DNA of 44,110 bases from CAADGU01 sp964581605 (GTDB lineage: Bacteria > Chloroflexota > Anaerolineae > Promineifilales > Promineifilaceae), in NCBI GenBank assembly GCA_964581605.1, contig CAZOPF010000044.1:1-44110 (forward strand). The letters run 5' to 3'. How positions within the stretch are numbered: the stretch's first letter is position 1; each line of letters opens with the position of its first letter. Shown here piece by piece: positions 8,637-16,501 of this stretch. The notes beneath the pieces are model-generated. The model was not told where the DNA came from and did not search any database. It was given only the letters and a program-made list of their open reading frames with translations. Both the position numbers and the translations under genes were made by a program.

Positions 8637-9446
8637 TTACTCCTCCCGGTTAACAAAATCTTGCCAGGCGGCCAGGTCGTCGGGATTGAGATGGTGGGGG
8701 GTGTTGGTTGCCGGGCGTGGGCGGTGTGGTTTGGGGGGAACGGCCGTCGCTGGTGCAGTGGGCGTGTGCGAGCGCCTCTCCTTCGCCGGTTTTTTCTTTT
8801 TCGGTTCGCCGCCAAAGAGGGCCAGCCACTCCTCTAACTCCTGGTGGCTGAGTTGTGGCTCTTCGCGGTTGAGCGGCGGGGGTGGTGTACCCGGTGTCGT
8901 CACCGGCTCCGGTTCTGGTGGCGGTAAATTGGGCGGCATGGGTTTGGGACGGTTGCGAATAGCCCGTTCATCCACTGGCCCGAATGTTGCCAACCAGTCG
9001 GCTACCTCGGCTTCGCTAATGACCGGATCATCGTCGGTGATGGTGGAGCCGGGCGGCGTCTCTTGCCATTGGGTAGCCAGTTGTGCAGCAAATTTATCAG
9101 ATGTGAGATGAGGCATCTGGCGGGCAGCGGCAGCCGCAACTATTTGCTGGTCGCTGGTAATAAGCCGGAACTCCGGTGGGTTTTTCACTTTTTGAATGGC
9201 GTTGATGAGCAAGCCATCGGCCGTTTGCCCCACCGAAGCAAAAATCACCCGTACCTGTGGTGTAGACAGCTTCACATTCTTGCCACCAGGAATCCCCCCA
9301 TCAAAAAAAAGTGTCACCTGCCGCTTCCGGCTCCGCGCCGTCCAACTGCGCAGCCGCAAAATCAACTGCACCTCATCATCCGGGTCGTTGAGAGAAATGT
9401 CCGGCATTCGGGCAATGAGATTGTGACCGTCAATGAGGTAGTGCAT
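8637..9446 (-). CDS. NYN/YacP-type ribonuclease-like protein with WLxxFG repeats
   Basis: Residues 1-135 are an NYN (PIN-like) domain of the YacP/Rae1 type: YLIDGHNLIARMP, LFFDGGIPGGKN, TADGLLINAI and FRLITSDQQIV carry the acidic residues expected for metal binding. This family cleaves RNA; YacP relatives act on ribosome-associated mRNA. The C-terminal half is Pro-rich and basic and holds three related short helices: AEVADWLATFG, QELEEWLALFG and DDLAAWQDFV. They may be protein-docking motifs (inference). The ATG at 9446 has no clear ribosome-binding site; upstream lies a heptad hairpin. The gene follows pcrA on the same strand and may be co-transcribed with it. Confidence 0.82.
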   Translation of the reverse strand: MHYLIDGHNLIARMPDISLNDPDDEVQLILRLRSWTARSRKRQVTLFFDGGIPGGKNVKLSTPQVRVIFASVGQTADGLLINAIQKVKNPPEFRLITSDQQIVAAAAARQMPHLTSDKFAAQLATQWQETPPGSTITDDDPVISEAEVADWLATFGPVDERAIRNRPKPMPPNLPPPEPEPVTTPGTPPPPLNREEPQLSHQELEEWLALFGGEPKKKKPAKERRSHTPTAPATAVPPKPHRPRPATNTPHHLNPDDLAAWQDFVNREE

Positions 9447-9467
9447 TTTAGTGAACGGTGAACAGTA

Positions 9468-9514
9468 AACAGTGAACAGTCAACAGTGAGCTCAACTGTT
9501 GACTGTTCACTGTT
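9468..9514. repeat. Self-complementary heptad element (word AGTGAAC)
   Basis: A perfect 20-bp inverted repeat (9468-9487 with 9495-9514) with a 7-nt loop. Both arms are built of heptads (AGTGAAC, AGTCAAC), and related heptads continue leftward to about 9450. It fills the gap between pcrA and the NYN gene and its right arm reaches the pcrA stop codon. Confidence 0.85.
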
Positions 9515-11838
9515 CACTCAATGACTTCTAAGTTGGCGAAGCTGGCGGCGAGCCGTTTGATGCCGTGTTCGGGGAAGGCAACGCTGACTTCTTCGTCGCT
9601 GCCGGTGAGTTTGCTTTCAATGACGGTGCCGGTGCCAAATTTGACGTGGCGCACCTTTTGGCCGGTTTTGTAGCGGGCGGTTTGTGGGGATGGCTCCCGG
9701 TCCTCATCAGCGGGGGCCGTGCGGAGGTGTTGGGGCAGGGGGAGGGGTTTTTCGGGTTGGGATGCGGCGGGGGTGGCCGACGGCCGTGCCGTTGCCGACG
9801 GCCGTGCCGTTGCCGACGGCCGTGCCTCCTTGGCCCAACTCGTGCTGCCCGATGATCCGGATGACCATTCCCACTTACTGGCCTGCGTTTTTGTTTGCTG
9901 CCGGCGGCTTTTAGCACTGCCGCCGTCCACCAGTTCATGTGGTAAATCCTGCAAAAAGCGAGAGGGTACGGACACATCATAGCCGCCATACCCCAACCGG
10001 CGGAACGCATGGGAAATATACAACCGGTCCATCGCCCGCGTGATGCCCACATAAAACAACCGCCGCTCCTCGGCCAGCGATTCCACATCATCCAGCGAAC
10101 GGCTGTGCGGCAAAATGCCGTCCTCCAACCCGGCCAGAAAAACGATGGGGAATTCTAGCCCTTTGGCTGCGTGCAGCGTAAGCAGCGTGGCCCGGTTCGG
10201 TTCTTCTTCCAGGTCGTCCACTTCCGAGACGAGAGCGATTTGTTCCAGAAATTCGCTTAGTGACATCTGATTTCCGGCGGCCACATTACGTAGCTCCATG
10301 ACGTTGGCCCAGCGGTCTTGGGCTTCATCTTCATCTTTGGCGCTGTCCTCGATGTAAGCGCGAAAATCGGTCTGCTGCAAAATCAGGTCGAGCAGTTCGC
10401 CGACACTGGTTTCGTCGCGGATGGTGCGCCAGGCGTGCAGCATCTGGCCGAAGGTGTGCAGGGCGTTGGTGGCACGGCCGTTAAACGGATGCTGACAATC
10501 AGGATCAGTTGCCAACCAGACCAGCGCGTCGGTGGGGGAGATGAGCAACGAAGCCGCCCACTGCTGCAACTGTTCCTGTGTACGGCCGCCAATGCCCCGT
10601 GTGGGCGTGTTGATAATGCGGTTGAAGCTGATGCTGTCGGCCGGGTTATGCACCACGCGCAAATAGGCGATCACATCCTTGATTTCGCGGCGGCGGTAAA
10701 AGGCCGTCGCCCCCACCAGCCGATAAGGAATGCTGCTGCGTATGAATGCCTCTTCCAGGGCGCGGGATTGGGCATTGGTGCGGTACATCACGGCCATGTC
10801 GCCCGGCGAATAGCCACGCAGCAGTAAATCCTGCACTGTGCCCACAATACGTTCCGCCTCTTCATTTTCATCATACGCCTCGCGCACAGTTACATTTTCG
10901 CCGCCGTTTCGTCTGGTAAAAAGCTGCTTATGCACCCGGTTGCGGTTGTGTTTGATGACGGCCATGGCCGTATCCAAAATCACCTGGGTTGAACGATAAT
11001 TTTCTTCTAGAAGAATCTGGCGCACGTTGGGAAAATCTTCGCGGAAACGGTTCAGGTTGCGATAATCGGCCCCTCGCCATCCATATATACTCTGGTCGCC
11101 ATCGCCGACGGCAAAAATGTTTTGGCGCACGGCCGTGAGCCTCTTCAATAACCCATACTGCGCCGTGTTGGTATCTTGAAACTCGTCTACCAAAATGTGC
11201 TGGAACCGCTCCTGATACTTTTCCAGCACATCGGGCCGCCGGTCAAACAGCGTGACCACATTCATCAGCAGGTCATCAAAATCCATGGCATTGTTGGCTA
11301 CCAGAATTTGTTGGTAACGGGCGTACACTCGTTTGGTGACTTCGGCCACGTAGTTGGCGGCGGTGTACATTTCGGGGGTGATCAGTTCGTTCTTGGCGCT
11401 GCCAATCCCGCTGCGCATTTTGAAAGGGGGGAACTTTTTGTCGTCCAGGTTCAAATCTTTGAGCGCCTGTTTAATCGCTTCCAACTGGTCTTCGGTGTCA
11501 AAGATCACAAAGTCACGGCCGTATCCCTCCAGATTCTCCGCCTCAATGCGCAAAATGCGGGCGCAGGTGGCGTGGAAAGTGCCCATCAACAGGCCACGTG
11601 GCTGCCCTTCCAGCACCTTCTCGATACGGTGGGCCATTTCACGGGCGGCCTTGTTGGTGAAGGTGACGGCCAGAATGTGCCAGGGGGAGACGTGCAGTTC
11701 ACGAATCAGGTAAACAATGCGGTGGGTGAGGACGCGCGTCTTGCCGCTGCCCGGCCCGGCCAGGACAAGGATGGGGCCGGGGTCGGCAGTTACGGCCGTG
11801 TATTGTGCTTCATTCAATTCATCCAGATAACTGTGCAT
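9514..11838 (-). CDS. pcrA: ATP-dependent 3'-5' DNA helicase PcrA/UvrD
   Basis: This 774-aa superfamily 1A helicase has the Q-motif LNEAQYTAV, Walker A AGPGSGKT with Lys33, Walker B region ILVDEFQDTN, GDGDQSIYGWRGAD, ENYRST, the TLHAAKGLEFPIVFLAGLED block and VGITRA. The last ~60 residues (KTGQKVRHVKFGTGTVIES) are the Tudor-like tail of PcrA that contacts RNA polymerase. UvrD/PcrA acts in nucleotide excision repair, replication restart and removal of stalled polymerase. Between core and tail lies a low-complexity linker with a three-fold six-residue repeat (positions 9776-9829). The ATG at 11838 is chosen over an in-frame upstream ATG (11922): TACAAT lies 6 nt before it, and the extension would translate the divergent promoter hairpin. 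Confidence 0.95.
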   Translation of the reverse strand: MHSYLDELNEAQYTAVTADPGPILVLAGPGSGKTRVLTHRIVYLIRELHVSPWHILAVTFTNKAAREMAHRIEKVLEGQPRGLLMGTFHATCARILRIEAENLEGYGRDFVIFDTEDQLEAIKQALKDLNLDDKKFPPFKMRSGIGSAKNELITPEMYTAANYVAEVTKRVYARYQQILVANNAMDFDDLLMNVVTLFDRRPDVLEKYQERFQHILVDEFQDTNTAQYGLLKRLTAVRQNIFAVGDGDQSIYGWRGADYRNLNRFREDFPNVRQILLEENYRSTQVILDTAMAVIKHNRNRVHKQLFTRRNGGENVTVREAYDENEEAERIVGTVQDLLLRGYSPGDMAVMYRTNAQSRALEEAFIRSSIPYRLVGATAFYRRREIKDVIAYLRVVHNPADSISFNRIINTPTRGIGGRTQEQLQQWAASLLISPTDALVWLATDPDCQHPFNGRATNALHTFGQMLHAWRTIRDETSVGELLDLILQQTDFRAYIEDSAKDEDEAQDRWANVMELRNVAAGNQMSLSEFLEQIALVSEVDDLEEEPNRATLLTLHAAKGLEFPIVFLAGLEDGILPHSRSLDDVESLAEERRLFYVGITRAMDRLYISHAFRRLGYGGYDVSVPSRFLQDLPHELVDGGSAKSRRQQTKTQASKWEWSSGSSGSTSWAKEARPSATARPSATARPSATPAASQPEKPLPLPQHLRTAPADEDREPSPQTARYKTGQKVRHVKFGTGTVIESKLTGSDEEVSVAFPEHGIKRLAASFANLEVIE
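9776..9829. repeat. Three tandem 18-bp repeats inside pcrA, each carrying ACGGCCGT
   Basis: Units at 9776-9793, 9794-9811 and 9812-9829 are nearly identical and in frame, giving ATARPS repeats in the linker before the Tudor-like tail. Each contains one copy of the dispersed palindrome (9780, 9798, 9816). Confidence 0.9.
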
Positions 11839-11844
11839 AAGGGT

Positions 11845-11850
11845 ATTGTA
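11845..11850 (-). promoter_or_regulatory. pcrA -10 box, leaderless-type spacing
   Basis: TACAAT on the minus strand lies 6 nt before the ATG at 11838, so transcription should begin at or next to the start codon. No good -35 is visible 16-18 nt upstream. Confidence 0.45.
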
Positions 11851-11880
11851 ACCCGACGCGCCGGGTTGGGCATCTAGTCC

Positions 11881-11929
11881 GTGATGCGTGATACGTGCCC
11901 CGCCATGGATGTCACGTATCACGCATCAC
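11881..11929. repeat. Self-complementary heptad element (words GTGATGC, GTGATAC)
   Basis: A perfect 17-bp inverted repeat: 11881-11897 pairs with 11913-11929 across a 15-nt loop. Arms read as GTGATGC-GTGATAC-GTG. It lies in the divergent promoter region between pcrA and the MFS gene; its right arm occupies the -35 position of the latter. Confidence 0.85.
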
Positions 11930-11939
11930 CCATCACTGA

Positions 11940-11945
11940 TATAAT
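11940..11945 (+). promoter_or_regulatory. MFS gene -10 box, leaderless-type spacing
   Basis: TATAAT at 11940-11945 lies 7 nt before the ATG at 11953. No consensus -35 is seen; the region is occupied by the hairpin arm. Confidence 0.5.
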
Positions 11946-11952
11946 CCCGCGA

Positions 11953-13110
11953 ATGCGATCAGCCAAAAGTTTTTACTTTGTATTCTTCGGCGCAGGGGCG
12001 TGCCTGTTGCCCTTCCTCACCTTGCATTATCTGAGCCTGGGGCTGACCGGGCAGCAAATGGGCTTCCTCACCGGCATTGTGCCGCTGATTACAATGGTGG
12101 CGGCCGCTGCCTGGGGGGCGTTGGCGGATGCCACCCACAAACATCACCTGTTGCTGCTGGTGGCCATTGCCGGCCTGTGGTTTTCCATTGCCGCCATGAC
12201 CCAGGTGGCAACGTTTGCGGCGCTCATCCCCATTGTTTGCCTGTATGCCATCTTCATCGCCCCCATTGTGCCCCTGGTGGACAATGCGGTGATGGTGCAG
12301 TTGGGGGAGCGGCGGGCGGAGTACGGCCGTGTCCGTGTCTGGGGTTCCGTTGGTTGGGGCATTGCCGCCCTCATCATCGGCCTCATTATCGAGGCGCAGG
12401 GTCTGTCCATCGCCTTTACCACTTACCTGTTGATGATGATTGTACTTTTTCTGGTGGCGGTGTGGCTGCCCGTGCCGGGTGGGCAGGTGGGTGAGTCCAT
12501 GCGACGCGGCTTGCGGGTGCTGCTCACCAATCGGCACTGGTTGTTGTTCACGGCCGTAGCCCTGGTGGAAGGCATGACGCTGGGCATTTTCCTCAATTAC
12601 CTCTTCCTTTACCTGGAAGAATTGGGGGCCAGCAACACCATCATGGGCCTCTCGCTCACCTTTGCCACCATCAGCGAGATTCCCGTTTTTCTCTACTCCC
12701 GCCGATTGCTGGCGCGTTGGGGAGCGCCTTTTGTGTTGATGTTGTCCATGGTCGGCACTGTCATCCGCGCCTTTGCCTACGTCTGGATGACCGCGCCCTG
12801 GCAAGTGCTGCCCATCAGCCTGTTGCATGGCCCAACCTTTGCCGCCATGTGGGTGGCCGGTGTGGCCTATGCCGATGAAAACGCCCCGCCCGGTTTAGGG
12901 GCGACGGCGCAGGGTTTGTTTAGCAGCGCCGTTTTTGGCCTGGGGGCGGCATTGGGCGCCTTTACCGGCGGCTTCTTGTATGATGCCTATGGCGCGGTGG
13001 CTGCGTTTCAGTGGGCGGGCTGGGCTTCATTGGCCGCCTTGCTGCTGTTTATTGGCGCGAATCGGCGTCTGTTTGCCCGGAAACTGACGTTGACATCGGT
13101 TGGAGATTGA
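11953..13110 (+). CDS. MFS transporter (MFS_1_like/LacY-type)
   Basis: This 385-aa protein has about twelve hydrophobic segments. The loop between helices 4 and 5, GERRAEYGRVRVWGSVGWG, is the hallmark of the MFS_1_like group (nucleoside-transporter and 3-phenylpropionate-permease relatives). The loop LADATHKHH stands in for the usual GxLaDrxGRr. Substrate is not predictable; family members carry sugars, nucleosides or aromatic acids. The ATG at 11953 is preferred over 11881 because TATAAT lies 7 nt upstream and the longer version would translate the hairpin. A GNAT gene follows after a 41-nt spacer containing another short inverted repeat. Confidence 0.85.
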   Translation: MRSAKSFYFVFFGAGACLLPFLTLHYLSLGLTGQQMGFLTGIVPLITMVAAAAWGALADATHKHHLLLLVAIAGLWFSIAAMTQVATFAALIPIVCLYAIFIAPIVPLVDNAVMVQLGERRAEYGRVRVWGSVGWGIAALIIGLIIEAQGLSIAFTTYLLMMIVLFLVAVWLPVPGGQVGESMRRGLRVLLTNRHWLLFTAVALVEGMTLGIFLNYLFLYLEELGASNTIMGLSLTFATISEIPVFLYSRRLLARWGAPFVLMLSMVGTVIRAFAYVWMTAPWQVLPISLLHGPTFAAMWVAGVAYADENAPPGLGATAQGLFSSAVFGLGAALGAFTGGFLYDAYGAVAAFQWAGWASLAALLLFIGANRRLFARKLTLTSVGD

Positions 13111-13139
13111 GAGATTGGGCCATCTCCTACTCTCTCAAT
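13106..13139. repeat. Short inverted repeat between MFS and GNAT genes
   Basis: ATTGAGAGA (13106-13114) and TCTCTCAAT (13131-13139) are perfect complements. The arms are extended on the left by GAGATT-type repeats, in the style of the heptad elements. Confidence 0.6.
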
Positions 13140-13151
13140 TTCATTCTTAAC

Positions 13152-13646
13152 ATGTGCCACATTCGTCAGGGTCAGGAAACAGATTGTGAGGCGGTGCTGA
13201 CCGTTTTGCAGGCGGCGTTTGGCGTTTACCAGAATTTAGACCCACCATCGGGCGTTACCAGGGAGACGGTGGCCACGCTGCGGGAAAAGCTGTTGGGGGA
13301 AACGTTGTGGGTGGCAGAAGTAGGCGGCGAATCCGAAGCGGCTCCCGGCCGTATCGTTGCCTGTGTCTTTACCAGGCCCCATCAGCAGTACACAGATGCC
13401 CTTTATTTTGGCCGGCTGGCGGTGCTGCCTGCTTACCAGCGGCAGGGGATTGCCCGCCGCTTGATAGGGGTGGTGGAGCAACAGGCCAGGGAGCAAGGCT
13501 TCCGGCGCGTGGTTTTGGGTGTGCGGGTGGCTCTCCCAGACAACGTGCGTTACTACCAGTCACTTGGTTATGAAATTATGGGGTCGGGAACCTATCCTGG
13601 CTATGCAGGACCAACTTACTATCGGATGGGCAGGGTGATTGGGTAG
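13152..13646 (+). CDS. GNAT-family N-acetyltransferase
   Basis: This 164-aa protein has the GNAT fold with acetyl-CoA motif A: LAVLPAYQRQGIARRLIG, where QRQGIA is the pyrophosphate-binding loop. The C-terminal part NVRYYQSLGYEIMGSGTYPG is the usual closing element (xxxYxxxGF). The start ATG at 13152 gives a family-typical length; the frame continues upstream but would enter the MFS gene. The acceptor substrate is unknown. Proximity to the transporter suggests co-expression but the spacer inverted repeat may uncouple them. Confidence 0.83.
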   Translation: MCHIRQGQETDCEAVLTVLQAAFGVYQNLDPPSGVTRETVATLREKLLGETLWVAEVGGESEAAPGRIVACVFTRPHQQYTDALYFGRLAVLPAYQRQGIARRLIGVVEQQAREQGFRRVVLGVRVALPDNVRYYQSLGYEIMGSGTYPGYAGPTYYRMGRVIG

Positions 13647-13823
13647 GTTGGGTTACGGCCGTTGCCTGCAAAAAAGCCCAGCGCTGTTCGTGTTTTGTTT
13701 GTGGTTAATTATCCGGCGCGGCATGCCTTGCCACCCAATAAAATGTAACTTTACGACCTCGCTGCGTATAAGTGGAGTTGTATCACCGTAAAACAAGGCG
13801 ATCAACCAATTTATACTGTGGGC

Positions 13824-13860
13824 TTGACAATGCTATGTGACACATAGTATCATGTGACGC
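13824..13860 (+). promoter_or_regulatory. padR promoter with two operator palindromes
   Basis: TTGACA at 13824-13829 and TATCAT at 13848-13853 are 18 nt apart, and the padR ATG begins 7 nt later, so the mRNA is probably leaderless. CTATGTGACACATAG (13833-13847) is a perfect odd palindrome in the spacer, of the ATGT...ACAT type bound by PadR proteins. A second, CATGTGACGCATG (13851-13863), overlaps the start codon. Autorepression is the likely outcome. Confidence 0.75.
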
Positions 13861-14217
13861 ATGACACAAGCTGACCAACAGTATGCAGAAAATTTGCAAT
13901 TAGAATTGCGGCGCGGGGTGATTGTCCTGGCCGTATTAAGCCAGCTTCGCCAGACCCACTACGGCTATTCGCTGCGGCAGGTGTTGGTGGAAAAGGGCTT
14001 TGATGTGAACGAAGGCACGCTCTACCCACTGCTGCGCCGGTTAGAAACCCAAGGGTTGCTCAATAGTGCCTGGGATTTGGAGGAGGGGGGACGGCCGCGC
14101 CGCTATTACACTCTCTCTGACATGGGCCAGACCATTTTCACGCAGCTGAAAGCGGAATGGAAATACCTGGGTGTGGTGATGGATGGTTTATTGGTGGATG
14201 AAATCAACAATGAGTAA
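13861..14217 (+). CDS. PadR-family transcriptional regulator
   Basis: This 118-aa protein has the PadR winged helix: RRGVIVLAVLSQL, HYGYSLRQVL, NEGTLYPLLRRLETQGLL and GRPRRYYTLSDMG. PadR regulators are dimeric repressors, often of transport or stress genes, and often encoded just before the membrane protein they control. The promoter carries palindromes matching the class. The downstream gene encodes a HAAS-type membrane protein, the common partner of PadR regulators, and probably belongs to the same regulon. Confidence 0.92.
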   Translation: MTQADQQYAENLQLELRRGVIVLAVLSQLRQTHYGYSLRQVLVEKGFDVNEGTLYPLLRRLETQGLLNSAWDLEEGGRPRRYYTLSDMGQTIFTQLKAEWKYLGVVMDGLLVDEINNE

Positions 14218-14219
14218 CT

Positions 14220-14254
14220 GGGTAATTGGGTAATTACCGAATTACTCAATTACC
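14220..14254. repeat. Self-complementary octad element (word GGGTAATT)
   Basis: Two tandem GGGTAATT octamers (14220-14235) pair with 14239-14254 at 15 of 16 positions across a short loop. The following bases (CAAGTGCTAACAACTT) resemble the ends of the 100-bp repeats at 34466 and 35893, so all three look like one family. Confidence 0.8.
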
Positions 14255-14284
14255 CAAGTGCTAACAACTTTCAGGAGATATAAA

Positions 14285-15328
14285 ATGGACTTAATCGAAC
14301 GTTACGTAGCCGAAGTGGGGCGGCATTTGCCGCGTGATCAGCGGGCGGATGTGCAGACGGAACTGCGTTCGCTGCTGCAAGATATGGTGGAAGACCGGGC
14401 GCAAACGAAGGTGGATAAGGCAGATGAGGCGGTGATCATGGCCGTACTCCTGGAAATGGGACATCCTGAAAAAGTGGCTGCCTCGTACCAGACCCGCCCG
14501 CAATATCTGATTGGGCCGCAGTTGTTCCCTATCTTTAAGCTTGTGGTGACGGTGGTGGCGGTGGTGCTCACGGCCGTGACCCTCTTTGGTGTGGTACTCT
14601 CAGCCTGGAACTCAGACGCTTTGCTGGCCGACACCACTCGATTGATCGTGCAGGCCATACCGGATGTGGTCGGCGCTTTATTCAGCGCCTTTGGTTCCAT
14701 CGCCATTGTCTTTGCCATTTTAGAGCGAGTCATCCCCGAATCGGAGTTGACCGCCGATGAAGAAGAAGCATGGGACCCGCGCAAATTACCGGCAGTAGAT
14801 AACGCCCGTGAAATGAAGCGGGGTGAACTGATTGCCGGCATCGTGTTTGGCTTGATCTTTCTGCTGCTTTTGAATGCCTTTCCCCAGTGGGCGGGCATCA
14901 TTGTCATGCACGATGAACAGGTGATGACGGTGCCACTCTTTTCGGCTAACTTCTATGCCAACCTGCTGCCCTGGGCAAACCTGCTCCTGCTCGTCTCCAT
15001 TGCGGTTGACGTATACAAATTGCGCTTCCGCTGGCAGACCCGGACGACGTTGCTGCTGGACATTGGGGTGAATTTGCTCACGGCCGTTGTCGTTTACATC
15101 TTCATGGTCAATGGCCCGGTTTTGGGCATCAATACCACTTTGGCCCAAGCCACTGATTTCTCTCAGGATGGGATTGACTTGTTCGCTGGCATCTTTGCTT
15201 TTGTGGAGAGAATCGCTCTGCCTCTTATCCTGATAACACAATTCATATCCATTGCCCAAAAGGGGTATCAGTTGTGGCAATTGCCCAAAAATGAGGCCCC
15301 CCCTACATTAGCTGGCAAAATGGGCTAG
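14285..15328 (+). CDS. HAAS-domain membrane protein, PadR partner
   Basis: This 347-aa protein starts with a soluble helical domain of about 75 residues (MDLIERYVAEVGRHLPRDQR ... LEMGHPEKVAASY) that matches the HAAS/DUF1700 type found with PadR regulators. About seven hydrophobic segments follow, the first in LFPIFKLVVTVVAVVLTAV. The acidic loop ADEEEAWDPRK lies between helices. CAGGAG at 14273-14278 fixes the ATG at 14285. The HAAS domain is thought to be sensory or regulatory; the function of this protein is not known. The gap from padR holds the octad element, which may separate the expression levels of the two genes. Confidence 0.78.
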   Translation: MDLIERYVAEVGRHLPRDQRADVQTELRSLLQDMVEDRAQTKVDKADEAVIMAVLLEMGHPEKVAASYQTRPQYLIGPQLFPIFKLVVTVVAVVLTAVTLFGVVLSAWNSDALLADTTRLIVQAIPDVVGALFSAFGSIAIVFAILERVIPESELTADEEEAWDPRKLPAVDNAREMKRGELIAGIVFGLIFLLLLNAFPQWAGIIVMHDEQVMTVPLFSANFYANLLPWANLLLLVSIAVDVYKLRFRWQTRTTLLLDIGVNLLTAVVVYIFMVNGPVLGINTTLAQATDFSQDGIDLFAGIFAFVERIALPLILITQFISIAQKGYQLWQLPKNEAPPTLAGKMG

Positions 15329-15376
15329 TAAGGGCGATGTTTAAGGGAACCAATTGGCAATGGCCTGCGTTTTCAC

Positions 15377-15410
15377 AGGTGGTGAACGACAATTTTATCG
15401 TCCACCACCT
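15377..15410. repeat. Intergenic hairpin
   Basis: AGGTGGTG (15377-15384) pairs with CACCACCT (15403-15410), with an inner ACGA/TCGT. No T-run follows, so it is not a clear terminator. Confidence 0.6.
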
Positions 15411-15434
15411 AAACCCTATTGACCGGAGAGTAAG

Positions 15435-16361
15435 ATGACCCACAAAAGAGCAATTTTCACCCTGATCCTTTTTGTTTTGTTTCTGGCGGCCTGTGGCCAG
15501 AGTGCGTCTATGGCCGAACCGCAGTTTGCTTATGATGAAGCCAGTTCTGAAGAGGCGGCCCCCGCACCTGAAATGGAGACAATGGAGACCTCGGCTGTGG
15601 CGGGGGACACGGCCGTAGGTAACGTCGCCTTTTCTCCTGGTGAGGACGCTTTGGAGCAAACCGGCCAGGTAGAACGGCTCATCATTCGCACCGGCAACCT
15701 GAGCCTGGTGGTGGTGGATACCGAAGAAACAGTGGCCGATATTACCCGACTCGCTGAACAAAATGGTGGCTGGGTGGTCAGCGCCAACCTGTACCAATAT
15801 GGGGCGGATGCCAAATCGGGCGACATCACCATTCGCGTCCCGGCGGCTGGATTTATCGGCGCGATGGAAGCGTTGAAACAAATGGCCGTTGAAGTGCGCA
15901 GTGAGAACGTTTCCGGGCAGGATGTGACCGAAGAATACGTAGACCTGGAAGCGCGGCTGGGCAATCTGGAAGCGACGGCCGAACGGGTGCGCTCCTTTTT
16001 GGATGATGCCGTCACGGTTGAAGAAGCACTAGCCGTTAACCAGGAACTCAGCCGATTGGAAGGGGAAATTGAGGTCATCAAAGGGCGGATGCAATATCTG
16101 AGCCAGTCGGCCGCTTTTTCCACCATTACCATCTCCCTCACGCCAGATATTGCCAATCAGCCGGTGCAGGTGGCTGGCTGGCAACCCCAAGGCGTCGCCA
16201 AAGATGCCATTGAAGCCCTGGTCAACACCCTACAAGGTCTGGCCAACATCATCATCTGGCTGGTTATTTTTTTCCTGCCTATCCTCTTACTGATTGGCAT
16301 TCCCCTCTGGCTGATCATCCGCTTCTTCGTCCGGCGGCGGCGCGCCAGGGCAGCGGGGTGA
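15435..16361 (+). CDS. DUF4349 lipoprotein with C-terminal membrane anchor
   Basis: This 308-aa protein has a lipobox LAAC with Cys20, an acidic low-complexity stretch, then a DUF4349 domain: RLIIRTGNLSLVVVDTEETV, NGGWVVSANLYQYG, ITIRVPAAGF, and a coiled-coil run (YVDLEARLGNLEATAERVRS to LSRLEGEIEVIKGRMQYLSQ). It ends with SAAFSTITISLTP, one transmembrane helix and a basic tail RRRRARAAG. Family members are cell-envelope proteins of unknown role. GGAGAG at 15425-15430 supports the start. It ends before an octamer-repeat region that separates it from the converging ABC operon. Confidence 0.88.
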   Translation: MTHKRAIFTLILFVLFLAACGQSASMAEPQFAYDEASSEEAAPAPEMETMETSAVAGDTAVGNVAFSPGEDALEQTGQVERLIIRTGNLSLVVVDTEETVADITRLAEQNGGWVVSANLYQYGADAKSGDITIRVPAAGFIGAMEALKQMAVEVRSENVSGQDVTEEYVDLEARLGNLEATAERVRSFLDDAVTVEEALAVNQELSRLEGEIEVIKGRMQYLSQSAAFSTITISLTPDIANQPVQVAGWQPQGVAKDAIEALVNTLQGLANIIIWLVIFFLPILLLIGIPLWLIIRFFVRRRRARAAG

Positions 16362-16410
16362 TCGTGTGATTGTGTGTTCTAGTGTTTTGGTGATTGAGTG
16401 CCCGTGTGCT

Positions 16411-16494
16411 CACTAAAACACTAAAACACTAAAACACTAAAGCACTAAAGCACTAAAACACTAAAACACTAAAACACTAAAACACTAAAGCACT
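16411..16494. repeat. Tandem octamer array (CACTAAAA/G), about 10.5 copies
   Basis: Ten consecutive 8-bp units CACTAAAA or CACTAAAG run from 16411 to 16490, then CACTAG. The sequence before it (TTCTAGTGTTTTGGTG near 16377-16392) is an inverse match, so the region 16362-16500 can also fold on itself. It fills the space between two convergent genes. Confidence 0.9.
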
Positions 16495-16501
16495 AGATCA
16501 C

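Noticed and set aside
15377..15410. Hairpin before the DUF4349 gene as a terminator
   Set aside because: No T-run follows on either strand.
16411..16494. Tandem array that might be taken for a CRISPR
   Set aside because: Units are 8 bp with no spacers and no cas genes are present. It belongs with the tandem-word spacer elements.
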